DNA from: Lingula anatina
Taxonomy: Eukaryota; Brachiopoda; Lingulata; Lingulida; Lingulidae
Reading direction: 5' to 3'
NCBI RefSeq assembly: GCF_001039355.2
Contig: NW_019775615.1
Location: 151,410-215,409, forward strand
Length of the DNA: 64,000 bases
Shown here: piece by piece, positions 23,401 through 33,859 of the stretch
How positions within the stretch are numbered: position 1 is the stretch's first letter
How the letters are laid out: every line of letters begins with the position of its first letter
The notes under the pieces: generated by a model
Told to the model about the DNA's origin: nothing
Databases searched by the model: none
What the model saw: the letters and a program-made list of their open reading frames with translations, nothing else
Made by a program: the position numbers and the translations under genes

Positions 23401-26400
23401 CTCAACACGGTTCAGAAAAAATCAACAAATAACACTGTTAAATTTTGTACTAATTTATTTAAGTGGTCAGTTTAGGCTGATTATTCAAGCTTCTTATAGA
23501 GATTTATACAGAAACCTTTTGGTTAAAATTTTAGTTTGAAAAAAAGCAGCGTGTGCAAGACATCACTTCCTTGAAACTACTCTAAAAATATTGACCTTAT
23601 GAAAATGACAAAATGGTTTCTGGAAATCATTCACTTGATTTAAGCACCTGTTTTTCACCTAAAAGTACGTAAATTACAGCTTGTTGAACTTTTTGATTGT
23701 GTTTGAACAAATACATGCGATGAATTATGTAACCAAAAATAATCCAAGTTTTGACCCCCTTATAAACATACCTGGCCACTTGTCAAATGTTTTCACACAG
23801 TTCTGAATTGTGTGCAACCCAGGAGTGGTTTACCCCAGAAAAAAGTTGTATTTTTTTGTGGGGCAAATCTTTAATGTAAGGCCAACCTAATGATTAGATC
23901 ACTCTGCTTACTTATGTGAAGTACTGAAACACTGCTTGTTTAGAGTTTTTTGTGAAGCTGTTGCCAAGCTAGTCTGTGCAAAAATTAGTTCTATGCCTGT
24001 TTTTCGTCTATGTTTTCAAGAATAAAAAATTTTTGTTAAGTTATCTGATGTAGACTTCCACTTCAACATTTTTTTCAGTTTATACCAGTTTTGCTATACT
24101 TTTGAATTGAAATTTTGATTTTTCAAGGTTTTTTCTTTTTTCCAATTTTCTGAAAGTTTTTTTCTATCCAATAATGAATATGGACTTGTATTATAGCACC
24201 CTGTTATTATTGAAAGTACGTAACTGATTGCTGCCTTTTTTTCATCTTAGGAAAGTCTTGATCATAGAGAAATCAGGGAGGTGTATGATGAAGAAGAGGA
24301 AAAGAAATGGAAAGGTATAATTGCTTTCAATTAGGCCATTGCTAATCTTTAAGCTAATTTGCCATTTGAAAATGAAGGTATATATAAATATATATATTGT
24401 ATACATTGTATTTGATTATTGAAAAGAATTGAAACTAAATCAAAATCTCATCAGTTGAGCTCAGACTGATACCATGCCCTCTATGCCATTAAGTGGTGGA
24501 ATGATATGTATGATAAACAAATTTCTTAATTTGCTTCAAATTTTTCTTCATACTGGGCTGGTGAATATTTCTTAAATAATTATGAAAAATGTTATTCTCA
24601 GAGGAACACAGAAAGAATGTACGGAGTTATCACCAGCAGAAACGCAAAGCGGCAGCCAAGCAGGAAGACCAGGTTAATGAAGACCTGTGGAGGCGCCTTG
24701 ATGAGCTGGAGATGCAAGAGGCCAGGAATAATGAGATGAATAGGTATGTGTAGGGAATTGCTGAGATACTCTTATGGCAGGAGAATCTTATCTCATCAGT
24801 TTGAAGTAATATTTAAAAAATGGAAACTTTGGTGTGCTTATAAAGGAAATTGGCTGAATGCCCTTTTTTAGTCATTCTAAAATAAAAAATGGGCATTTGG
24901 AATCTGTGGGAAATAGAGATGATGGAACATTTTCACAAAATTGTAAATATATCTGATTACTGATTCAAATTTCAGTTCTGTTGTCATCTTATCTTTGTAG
25001 CTTTTTTTTAACATACCTTTAGTGTGAATAAGCTTGTAATCCAATGGGGATAGTACATGTACATAAGTGTTGACTAAGTACAGAAATGACTCCATCTTCT
25101 CAATGGGCAAATATGATCAGTCTTTCATAAAACATAATTTTGAAGTAGTAAAAAATCTTTTTTTTTTGTAGAATTTGTGGTAGTTTCACTGTATAGAATA
25201 GAACTTTAGATTGGCTGCTTTTCCATTTTGTTGCTACCACTCAGTAAATGTTCTTATTAAAAAAATTATGTCTGAAATCATGTAAAATTCACAATTTTTC
25301 TCCATTGAAATGATTGAGTCATTACCGTATATTGGTGAGGTTGAAGTGCTGGAGTGTGTAGAGTTACAAGGAAGGAGGGTAAGGGGGAAATGCATGCCAC
25401 CCAGACATCCCATGTGACATTCATGTATGTAGTGATGGAAATACACACCCATGTGAAGATGTTTGAGGCATGACCAGACTACCATGGGGGAAATGATCGC
25501 TTAAGAATTTTTTTAATGCCAAAGTTAGATGTCATTGACATTCCCATAAGAAAAAAATTCTATAGAAAAATTAAATGTCTTGCCATTTATTGTAGTTACA
25601 GTTTTATGGAATATGCAAGGTTTACTCAAAGTTTACTATGTAGTATATCTTGGGATTGTCTTACGTGTGTGTGTGTGTGTGTGGTATCATGTGAAAACAC
25701 CACTGAGGTGAAATCTAAGCAGTGTGACATCTGAGACCAGGAGCTGCATGAGGTGGGCATTCAAGTCAGCCAGCCTCCATTTACCATGCAGATGTTCAAA
25801 TTTGAGTGTTGATTTAATAACGTGCAATTTTAAACTGTTTGATTTTCTTCATGTACTGAACAGTTTAAGGGACAAGCCTTTTGTGTCCATTCAGAGCTTA
25901 AGTAATTGATGCCTTGATACAGTGGATATTTTGTAGGGATTTTGGACTTAGCTTGTTCTCTGTCTGAACTCAGATGGCAGACTTGACTAAGTTGACTTGG
26001 CAATATTAGTTGCCATGAGCTGCGATGTTTTATAAATACTACAAGACTGCTCAATGTTAGTTGTTCACTAAATAAAGCCACATTACAATGGTGTGCAAAA
26101 TCTGTTGACAACTGAAGCATAAAAGGAGCGAAGTAACTAGTTTAGCTCCATATTTCATTCAGTGACAGGAAAAGACACTTTTCCTGTAAACCACAAGCTG
26201 TGCCATGAGAAATACAAGGTTCATATTAGCATTTAACCTTTACTGGAATCATTTGTAGAAATCTTAATTAAGTTAAAGTAATTTTCCATATCTTGTTTTG
26301 TGACAGGAAGTTCATATGTGCATGTAAATTGAGTAACACCCACGTGCGGTTTTGGGAAATGGGTACTCCGTGATGGTAAAGTGTTATGAGACTTTGGCTA

Positions 26401-29400
26401 GACAGTGTGTACAATCTGCACATTTTCCGTATCCTGTGAAGGAGGAAGCAGTAATTTTACAGAATAGATTGTAAAAAATTTGGTGGCTGCAATGGTAAAA
26501 TGAATACTAGTAAGTTCAGCATTTCCCAAGGAAAATAAAATTTCGCAATAAAGCACATTACACTTGTAAACTTACAGCTGAGCACCATGAATGGTACTCA
26601 CCTGATTCAAGTAGTCTTTCCTTCCTTCGTTGTACTGGTTGGTCCATATATCTACAAAAATAAATAAGGAAATGAAATGAACAAAAATAAGGAAAAGAAA
26701 ATATTCACTGAATAAATAAAAATGAGTAATAAGTGAATTAAAATATGATAATAAGCAGAGAAGTCATGCCAAATATACTAGTTACATGCAGCCAACCCTA
26801 CACACCTAATGTGTTTTACCTCCCAGATTCTTTTTAATTTGTTGGAATATATTGATTAAACTTGCAAACCATATGAAATTATGTCATTAAATCTGCAAAA
26901 TCAATGCTAATGCCAAATAGTGAGTAAAATCCAGCCTTGTGTTTTTTAATATTGTTAAAACAAGAAACTATATCTAAAGTTAGATTTGTAGATTTTAAAA
27001 CTGATTTGTAGTTAAAGGATTCAGGTCTGCTAGTAGTATTCCATTTTGTGTTTGTATTTTCCAGATACAGATGTTTTTGTGATTATTAAATATTTTTTCT
27101 AGACTGTCAGATGATGAGGATGGTGATGGGAAACCTCCAGAAAGCAGAGCAAAGAGCAGACTCATAAAATGGGAAGATGAAGAGAAACTACAATTAGCTG
27201 GGAGCACCAGTGAAGGTAGGAAAGTGCTTGGTTGCTACACACATTACTTTTGTATAACTATGCAGACACTACTGTCTTTAGATGAATGGATGGATGGATG
27301 GATAGATATGTGTACAGTGTCAGTTCATATTGTAACATGAGTAGTCGTCCATCTGGGCTGTGACACCAAAGCCTGACATTGGAAATAAGTTTCAGTTACA
27401 TGGGGAAAGTATATCCTCTTCTTTCAGAAATAAAAGCAATACAATTGACATGTCAAAGAAGCATTTCACGTGAATTAATGCCATAAAAATTCACAGAATT
27501 GAAGTGAGAGCTACAGCATTGTGTGAAATGATATTGTGGCAGGTGGCATGTCGCATGCATTGTAGTGTTGGGCATAACAACATGGGTACAGACTATATAG
27601 CATAGCTCATAAGTGGAAAAGTTGCACATGCATCATCAATGGTTCACCGAGTCTTTGCATAAGAAAGCTTAGCAACTGTGCTATATTTTATGTACACATT
27701 TGGGACGAGGAAAGTCAAGATATGTAGGTGATCCTTGAAAATATTAATTAAGAATGTGTACTGTCTGTAAAAGAGACTAAATGACTCAATAGACTCAATG
27801 AACTTCCGTGTAGGGAGTTCAACCCTCTTGCTGTGGAATTAGAAACAGTGGACTTCTGGTATTTTATAGTGGTCAGTGTACTTCCGGTGTTTTCTCGTGG
27901 TCTGTGGATTTCTGGTGTTTTATTATGGCTAGTGGATTTCTGGTGTTTTATCATGGCTAGTGGATTTCTGGTTTTTTATCATGGTCAGTGGATTTCTGGT
28001 TTTTTTTATCATGGTCAGTGGATTTCTGGTGTTTTATCATGGTTAGTTGATTTCTGGTGTTTTATCATGGTCAGTGGATTTCTGGTTTTTTATCATGGTC
28101 AGTGGATTCCTGGTGTTTCATGGTTATTGTACTTTTATTTCTGATGCACCACCAGATGCTTTTTGTCATTACAAACTAGTTACAGACTCATCATCATCAT
28201 CATTCCTCTTCGTCCCGTGTGTACTTAGGATGGACGAGAACCGAGTACCAAAGGTAGCTCTGAGATGGACACCACCTGGAAAAAGAAAGAGAGGAAGGCC
28301 CAAGACTACCTGGCGCCGAACAGTTACAGATTGGGCATGCTGTTACGCCTTCGTGGCCGAGTGCCTTATGAAGGTACAGAGAACAATGTACTTACTGGTG
28401 TCTCAGAGTCAAAAAACCAAGAAAAAGCCAAGAGCTGGTTCTAAAGGCCAAAAGAGATCCCAAAGAGCAGACCAAAGAGGCCAATTCAAAGAGGCCAATT
28501 TATTTCAAGTTACACCTTATGTACATGATCAGATAGTACACGTTTACCAATCGGAACCAATAACATAATGAACAGTTTTACCTTTAAGTTACCAATCACA
28601 GGAGAGATTCAAACTTACACACCGGACTATACTTTACTTATAGAGACATCTACCGGTAGCAGTATAAAACAATCTCAACTAACACTCTACATCGTTACAA
28701 TGCCTCATGCTAGTCATTTTATGCTATCATCTGTAGGGGCAATTTTAAAATACCCATCACAAGACTTGCATTCAGCACTTGCTTTAAAAATAAAAAAAAA
28801 ACTGCTTGTAGATTTAAATGCCAAAACATTGCATGGAGCCTAGAAAATGCATGTTCAGGGCAAGACTTACTTGTATCAATGTGTGACCTACTTTCTTGAG
28901 GAAAAGTTCAGTAAAGGGCAAAGCACTGAGTATACAAGTAGTCACGGACTTGGCACCCCGGTATTTTCAATGCACTAGCATCAGACTAGACTAAGTCTTT
29001 AAGCTTGTCAAAAATTCCAGTGGATAAGTTAGATGCCAAATAATTGTTCCGTGTGGAAGTTATTGGAAAAATTAATAATTATACTAGCAGAAAAGGTGTA
29101 CCATGGGGAAAACCGTGTGGAAAAAACGTGTACCGTCAGGAAAAAAAATCTTGAAAAAAGTAATTGTACCGGTACAAATTTTTGGAACTTTAGAGTACTT
29201 TCACTTTTGTTTCTGGCAGGAAGTGGCAGTGCTGCAGACACTAATGAAGAAACGGAATCAGATGATGAGGCATCAGAGGCACAATCTAACAGTCCCAGGA
29301 AAACTATTTTCTTCAAACACACTGAAAAAGTAGTAAGTGGATTTATGTTTGATTTGTATTGACAGTACTGGGAACATGGTGGGAATTAACATTTTTAACA

Positions 29401-29754
29401 ATAAGACCCTATTCCCACAGATTTTAGATCGATCTATCCCAGTGGGGAGTCTCACTAGATTACTGTCAGCTTAGCTGGCTTAAGCGTCTGTCCCGCCTAC
29501 TAAAAGCTGTAAGGAGGTAGGTCGATCCAAATGGATCGATCTAATTCTCTGGGAATGCACTCTTAGTCATAACTCCACAATGCCCAAGCATTTATACTTT
29601 TTAACGGTCTACACATTAATGTCTGACTAGTCCTAAAAACAATATACTATTCACTGGTATCATTTAGGAAGTCTGTCACTATGTAAACATTGCAAAACTG
29701 GAGAAAATTTTTTTAGGTTTTTATTGGATTTTACCTGCTTGTGTAATTTGCCAC

Positions 29755-29797
<43 letters not shown>

Positions 29798-30700
29798 TTT
29801 TCTATACAAAAGGATACAGTTCACTCCACCACATCAAACTCCAGTCAAGAAGAAAATGGCGATGCCCAAAAGCCAAAGAGCAAAATCAACAGCCCAAGAG
29901 ATATCTACCTGCAGTTTGCTGCCTCGTCTTCTCCATTAGACCAACCCAAGTCTATCCTTAAAGCTAGTAACCCTGGTCACCCCACAGACTACACTAGTCA
30001 GGGAAGATCTCAGACTATATGTAGTCCTGGTCCTGTGTCAGATTTCACATGTCAAGATACAGAGACACAGAACCCTGCATTGAAACCAGCAAACACACCT
30101 CAAGTAAGTTCCAAAGCCGTTAGTTGGGTGCTTGAGTTTTCGCACTTGCATGAGGGTGAAGATTTTAAAGAAACATTTAACAAATGTGAACTTGCTTTAG
30201 TTCGAATCAGTTGTTCAAGTGGATTTTAAAGCAAGAAGGGCTCTTCTGATGTTTGATAAACTGTAAAAAAAAAAAAAAAACTTGAATACTTTGATAAAAG
30301 TAAGTTTTCGAATGAAGCTGTTTGAAAAATGACTTCCTCTGTGTTAAGACTCACAGTCTAGCACATTCATGTTATCTTGCTCAGACAACAAGAATTTGAC
30401 AGGGCTATTTTTAACAACTTTAAAGTTTTGCTAAATAATAAAAATATTTTTCTAATGCAAAAACAATATCAATTGATTTTTGATTTGTCAAACATGGACA
30501 ACCAAAACCATTGTGTTTGTTAGTTTTATGAGTTTGAAGTTTTTAACCCTTTTGTGATCCAGGCATTCACAGGGTCTGTGATAGAAAGGTCAAGTTTATC
30601 CACGTCCAATACCACAGAGGTTCAAGACCCCACTCTCTTACAGCCACAGAAGAGAGTCTCCAAGTTTAAAGCTCAAAGACTTCAACAAGAGAAGAGGTAG
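12567..30700 (+). CDS. URI1: URI1, unconventional prefoldin RPB5 interactor
   Basis: Ten coding exons join in frame: 12567-12646 (or its copy 10509-10588), 13484-13562, 14000-14135, 14570-14652, 24251-24314, 24602-24743, 27103-27215, 29220-29332, 29813-30103 and 30563-30700, encoding 412 residues (human about 535). The N-terminal half is a prefoldin alpha-type coiled coil with beta hairpin; the hallmark FMPGQLVHTNEILVLLGDNW is in exon 3. Exon 6 has the LWRRLDELEMQE segment seen in vertebrate URI. Exon 8 starts a Glu/Asp-rich region, shorter than the vertebrate acid run. Exon 9 has SPRDIYLQF and PKSILKAS; the last exon has FTGSVIERSS and the C-terminal URI box RVSKFKAQRLQQ. URI is a scaffold of the R2TP/prefoldin-like complex that binds RPB5 and acts in RNA polymerase assembly and TOR signalling (family knowledge). 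Intron 4 hosts a lectin gene on the opposite strand. Confidence 0.93.
14913..22664 (-). CDS. Secreted C-type lectin with acidic/basic N-terminal region and coiled coil
   Basis: Four exons join in frame with GT-AG sites: 22066-22664, 20834-20982, 16287-16520 and 14913-15205, 424 residues. After the start comes a hydrophobic run GLFLALFLICLHPA, a likely signal peptide or signal anchor, then an Asp/Tyr-rich acidic segment and a Lys-rich region (KKGKKKDNEKQSKDKAKKA) with a Cys cluster. Exon 2 encodes a heptad-like helix (DQLRQLRSDVQFSVNSLSMD), possibly for oligomerisation. Exons 3-4 form a C-type lectin domain: CPPGFTPFQTSCYVF, DWVSANKMC, SIESQAEQNFL, WTSGTDLDKEGVWIW, the QPD sugar-specificity motif in GGNQPDNNYC, KWNDLPC with WND, and FICERP. 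QPD usually indicates galactose-type, Ca2+-dependent binding. The gene is nested in URI1 intron 4 on the opposite strand. Intron 3 contains the 372-N gap. Confidence 0.85.
15582..16030. other. Assembly gap (372 N, 15610-15981) bounded by poly-T
   Basis: The N run is flanked on both sides by T homopolymers (about 23 left, over 25 right), so the gap was probably caused by a long homopolymer or a repeat ending in one. It lies in the last intron of the lectin gene. Confidence 0.95.
16105..16153. repeat. Short tandem repeat, ~17-bp unit x3
   Basis: GTTGGAGAAAGGATAAA is repeated three times with single-base differences, inside the lectin intron. Confidence 0.85.
17596..17675. repeat. Inverted repeat, 26-bp arms
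   Basis: The left arm 17596-17621 and right arm 17650-17675 are reverse complements apart from one base (core AATCTTACAAATCCCAGT), separated by about 28 bp. It lies in an intron of both URI1 and the lectin gene. No target-site duplication is evident. Confidence 0.8.
18627..18663. repeat. (TTA)n microsatellite
   Basis: About twelve uninterrupted TTA units. Confidence 0.97.
18798..19195. repeat. 159-bp tandem repeat, ~2.5 copies
   Basis: ACGCAG(G/A)TCAAGTT recurs at 18801, 18960 and 19119, exactly 159 bp apart, with matching interiors (ATGCTGTTTTTTCACTTTTC; GTCATGAAACTCACAGGAG). The third copy is truncated. Non-coding, inside URI1 intron 4. Confidence 0.9.
19585..20385. repeat. Decayed ~338-bp tandem repeat, about 3 copies
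   Basis: GGCATTTTCAAG followed by GTGACTTTGAAGTTCCATGG occurs at 19591 and 19929, then in diverged form at about 20231. ATTATGTAATATTGCATCA-like ends occur in each. Copies 1-2 are close, copy 3 is degraded and shorter. Confidence 0.8.
20460..20502. repeat. (TG)n microsatellite
   Basis: About 20 TG units with one TA interruption, preceded by a short ATT run. Confidence 0.97.
22665..24250. other. Remaining URI1 intron 4, nothing recognised
   Basis: AT-rich, without convincing ORF, splice pattern or repeat. Would contain the lectin promoter. Confidence 0.6.
27281..27308. repeat. (GGAT)n microsatellite
   Basis: Six or so GGAT/GATG units in URI1 intron 7. Confidence 0.9.
27843..28125. repeat. 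Minisatellite, ~30-bp unit, nine or ten copies
   Basis: Repeats of GTGGATTTCTGGTGTTTTAT followed by CATGGTCA, with substitutions and T-run length changes. A continuous ORF through it is a by-product of the repeat. It lies in URI1 intron 7, just upstream of a LINE fragment. Confidence 0.93.
28215..28340 (+). pseudogene. LINE (non-LTR retrotransposon) ORF2 C-terminal fragment
   Basis: The plus strand encodes RVPKVALRWTPPGKRKRGRP then KTTWRRTV, the conserved run near the end of reverse-transcriptase polyproteins of jockey/RTE-like elements in many marine invertebrates. Only about 40 codons remain and the frame is then lost. The extent is approximate. Confidence 0.75.
29404..29564 (+). mobile_element. 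GATCGATC MITE family, copy C
   Basis: Same ends as the copies at 10682 (CCCTATTCCCACAGATTTTA ... GATCTAATTCTCTGGGAATG) with an internal deletion between GCTGTAAGGAGG and TAGGTCGATCC. In URI1 intron 8. Confidence 0.75.
29754..29800. repeat. (TTTA)n microsatellite abutting a URI1 splice acceptor
   Basis: Eleven or twelve TTTA units end 12 bases before the acceptor AG (29811-29812) of URI1 exon 9; the sequence between is TTTCTATACAAA. The repeat occupies the place of the polypyrimidine tract. Confidence 0.9.
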
Positions 30701-32677
30701 CAGTGGCTCCACTCTCGTTAGTCAGAGATGTACTAGTACTTCATGGTGCTATAGGTAAAAAGAGACTCTTAAGCTAGACGAGAACAAATGTTAAAAATAC
30801 ACTCTATGAATGAAGATATTTTTATATTTGCCAGTAATTCTGTGGAGATATTTGTGGCTAGTGACCACATGGAAAGGCACTGTGTGTATGTGAAGTACTC
30901 ACGTTGATATAAAGATTATACTAGAAATATGATGTGAGTAGGTAACGTACAATCAAGATATAACAGAATGAAAGGATAAGTCATCAACTATGGCATCGCT
31001 GATTTAATATCAAGCTTTATTTTAAAAATATGAGGTGAATTCATTTATAGCACCATAGTCGAGTCCCATGAATCTTCAGACTGTTAAGCCTTATATATCA
31101 GGTAGCATAGAGGATGTTGTTCTTACTTAAAAACTAGACCAATGTAGGATGTGAGGTATACTATGCAAGTCCGGATTATTATTTCAATGAGTGATTGATA
31201 ACCCAGTACAAATACACACTTACCGAGCAAATGTTTGTATTATATACCATGATTATTGTTATTATTTGTAAGTCATTGTATTATATGAAATGAAACAAAT
31301 AATACAGTTACCTAGCACATAGTCTTTTTTGCACCAGTGGCCTGATTTGCTGATTATGTTCTGCTTTTCTACCACCTATTTGTAAGAAAAGAAGGAAAAA
31401 AAAGCTTAGGCAGCCTTGCTTTACTTCAGCTACTATGTAACTGTATTATGTCAAAAATGTATACCCTGATTCTATTGGCTACCACATTCCTATTCGCAAA
31501 TCAGAGTAAAGTTTAAAATTTGATAACTTGAATTCAAAATTTAAGCTTACTTTTGGAGTGACAAAATGGAAAATAATCTGACAATTCATCATATTGTACA
31601 TTGTTTTGCATAAACAGTTCACAGGCAGACCCACTACCCCAGTTTTCCTAATATATTGATGTGCTATTTGTTGCTTTCCCAAGGATACATTACCATATCA
31701 TAAAAGAAAAAAAAAAAAAAGAACTGTAATGACCATCTTAAAGTCTGTCTTTGTCATCAATAGTTTGTTAACTGCTTGTGTTACTTTATGTATAGTATTC
31801 CCCATCTTTCATGGCCGTACTGTGTGATTTCTGATTGGAGACAACTTTTCAAAAAACAACACACAAGTGTCAATTCCTTTTCTGCAGCGTAAATTTTATT
31901 GACTGACCTTAGACATGCATGTCTCTGTTCAATGTACATTACATCTTTCTAACTGCTATGTTCTGTGCTTACAAGGACGCCCAAAGTTAATACTCAGTAC
32001 AGACTTGCTCTCGAACCTCCAATCCATCTTTAAGAATTGTCTGAACTAATACTGTCCTAGCTAGTACTCTCTGAGCTAGAATTAATGTAGTATGTATTGT
32101 CTTGTCCAACTAGCATTGTAGTGCATTCGGAAGTTTTGGCATAGCAGTGGCAAGGGTAAATAACCCAGCGCCATAAACTTCCGAACACACTGACTCAGTC
32201 TTCGGTGTCATCTGCACAGAGGTGCTAATCCCAATTCTTGCATACGCCACCAAAGCGACTGGCAAATATGAAAAAAGCACTCCCTCACTGTTGTTTGGAA
32301 CCCTGTACTGTTTTCAAAGGTTATGTTTTAAAATTGTTTATTAATAATATAATCATGTGAGCTTTAGATAATGACTGCCCTTTGAAAAGGATATCACCTT
32401 TGATCATGTGTAATGAGTCTTTTTTGACTCCAATTTGACCATCAAGTTTTCACTAATGGGGTATTAACTTGCTTTGGTTTGGCCTTCATACTGGGTCTGT
32501 ATAAACTATCTTTGGATCTGGTTCTTTCTTTGGAGTTTCTTGGGTAGCTGGTTCTTTGGTGTTTTTTTGGTAGCTGGTATGGGAATATCCAATATCTTGG
32601 GCTTTGGGTTTCTTTCATTTGCTCTGTAGTTTGATAAGCGCAGGTACCTTCCGTAGTTTCATCCCTTGTATTCTACT
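30701..32677. other. URI1 3' flank, nothing further recognised
   Basis: Non-coding. Apart from the tentative minus-strand exon at 31312-31375 no feature stands out. The 3' UTR end was not identified. Confidence 0.55.
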
Positions 32678-33076
32678 ATACATACCACGGGGCTGATATC
32701 AAAACTAAAGGATTGCAGCCACCGATACAATGAATGAGACGGAGTGACTGCCACGTGCGGAAGATGGGCAGGAAATCGGCCAACTACTCAGAAAACCACT
32801 AACGCAAACGAAGATGATTGGACGGTGACCGCAATTAGGCAGTAAACGCGGGGAAGGCCCATTCTTTGATATCACCCCATGCGCGGTGATATCAGCGTGT
32901 TCTATTCAAAGTTAGGGGTATTGGGTGGGGAACACGCACGATTTCCCTTTGTATGTATGATAAATAATGCACTGTTACCCCCTCGCCCGATATCCACGAT
33001 AGCATGCCTCGCTGGCGCTCGGCCTGCTATCGTGATATCGGGCTCGTGGACATTGCATTATTTACTACATAATATA
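32678..33076 (+). repeat. 399-bp dispersed repeat with long hairpin, copy 1
   Basis: Near-identical to 46840-47238 (same length, few mismatches). The left end ACCACGGGGCTGATATC partly mirrors GATATCGGGCTCGTGG near the right end. The right third folds on itself: arm 32961-33007 (TAAATAATGCACTGT ... GATAGCATGCC) pairs with 33021-33064. A smaller hairpin GATATCACC..GGTGATATC lies at about 32869-32895. No coding sequence. Probably a non-autonomous DNA element. Confidence 0.8.
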
Positions 33077-33265
33077 GGATCTTGGAGAGTGATGATGATC
33101 ATTGCTTGGCTCCAGGAAAGGGTGCCATGTACACTGGGTCTCCTTTCACTAAGACTGGCATGTCTCTACTCGCTTTCTTGTCATAATTGGGGAATTACCG
33201 ATGGCATGGTAATTACGGGTGAAGACCGAACTGAACTGGTTGACTAGAATGTCAGCTTTCGATTT

Positions 33266-33537
33266 TTTTTGTATACCTACGTCATCAGGAACATTACTTG
33301 GTCAGAATAATAATATGCCTTTATTGTCTAAGTAATAGTTGGTAACACTTCCCACCATATTCAACATAATTGACCTATATTATATAGAAGTAACTTACAA
33401 TTACTTAAAACACCAACAAACAAAGACCACGATAGAGGTCGCTGCGCGACCAAGATAAGACCAAGTATAGTTCCCAGACTCCAGATTTTGTAAACCTACG
33501 TCATCAGGAACAACACTTGGTCGGAATAATAATATGC
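33266..33537. repeat. ~50-bp direct repeats flanking ~170 bp
   Basis: CCTACGTCATCAGGAACA followed by (T/A)ACTTGGTC(A/G)GAATAATAATATGCCT occurs at about 33270-33319 and 33487-33537. The pair lies just beyond the 3' end of the minus-strand recombinase pseudogene, where Ngaro-type elements have a B1-A2-B2 arrangement of split direct repeats. Confidence 0.7.
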
Positions 33538-33859
33538 CTAAATAGTGAGGGAAAAAATATGAAAAAGAAACTTAAAATAAGTTGAACACTCATAGTCAAA
33601 GGGTAACAACAAGAACATTTAACGTCTTAAGTAAAAAAGACGAAACTGCTAAGAGTACAAAACATGGAAAATTGCTAAAATGTGCAAGAAATACACAATA
33701 AATGGAACAAGCACTATATGGGAAGCGAATTTCTACCCTAAATAGTGAAAACAAGGAAATGTCAGCGCAGGAATAGAGACAACCTGCCTACTCCCTAAAT
33801 GTGAAGTTAAGTTCTCACTTTTAAGAAAATATGAACTACACAAGTCATTCTCCTTTTAG

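Larger units (their letters stand above)
26602..31375 (-). other. Two possible minus-strand exons of an unidentified transcript (31312-31375 and 26602-26651)
   Basis: 31312-31375 is bounded by TAG| and |GTAACT and reads VVEKQNIISKSGHWCKKDYV plus L. 26602-26651 is bounded by TTGTAG| and |GTGAGT and reads, after the split codon, DIWTNQYNEGRKDYLNQ. The phases match and both are open. I recognise no protein. They could be 5' exons of the lectin gene or part of another gene; I found no connecting exon downstream, and such short open pieces can occur by chance. Confidence 0.3.

Noticed and set aside
27833-28144. 103-codon ORF with repeated VDFWCFIM
   Set aside because: It is a translation of the ~30-bp minisatellite and has no start context or conservation signal.
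30600-30640. GGTTCAAGACC, tRNA T-arm-like
   Set aside because: It is inside the last URI1 coding exon and no clover-leaf can be formed around it.
32879-33247. 122-codon ORF, with a related 67-codon ORF at 47041
   Set aside because: They lie in the 399-bp hairpin repeat and differ in length between copies; no protein-like composition.
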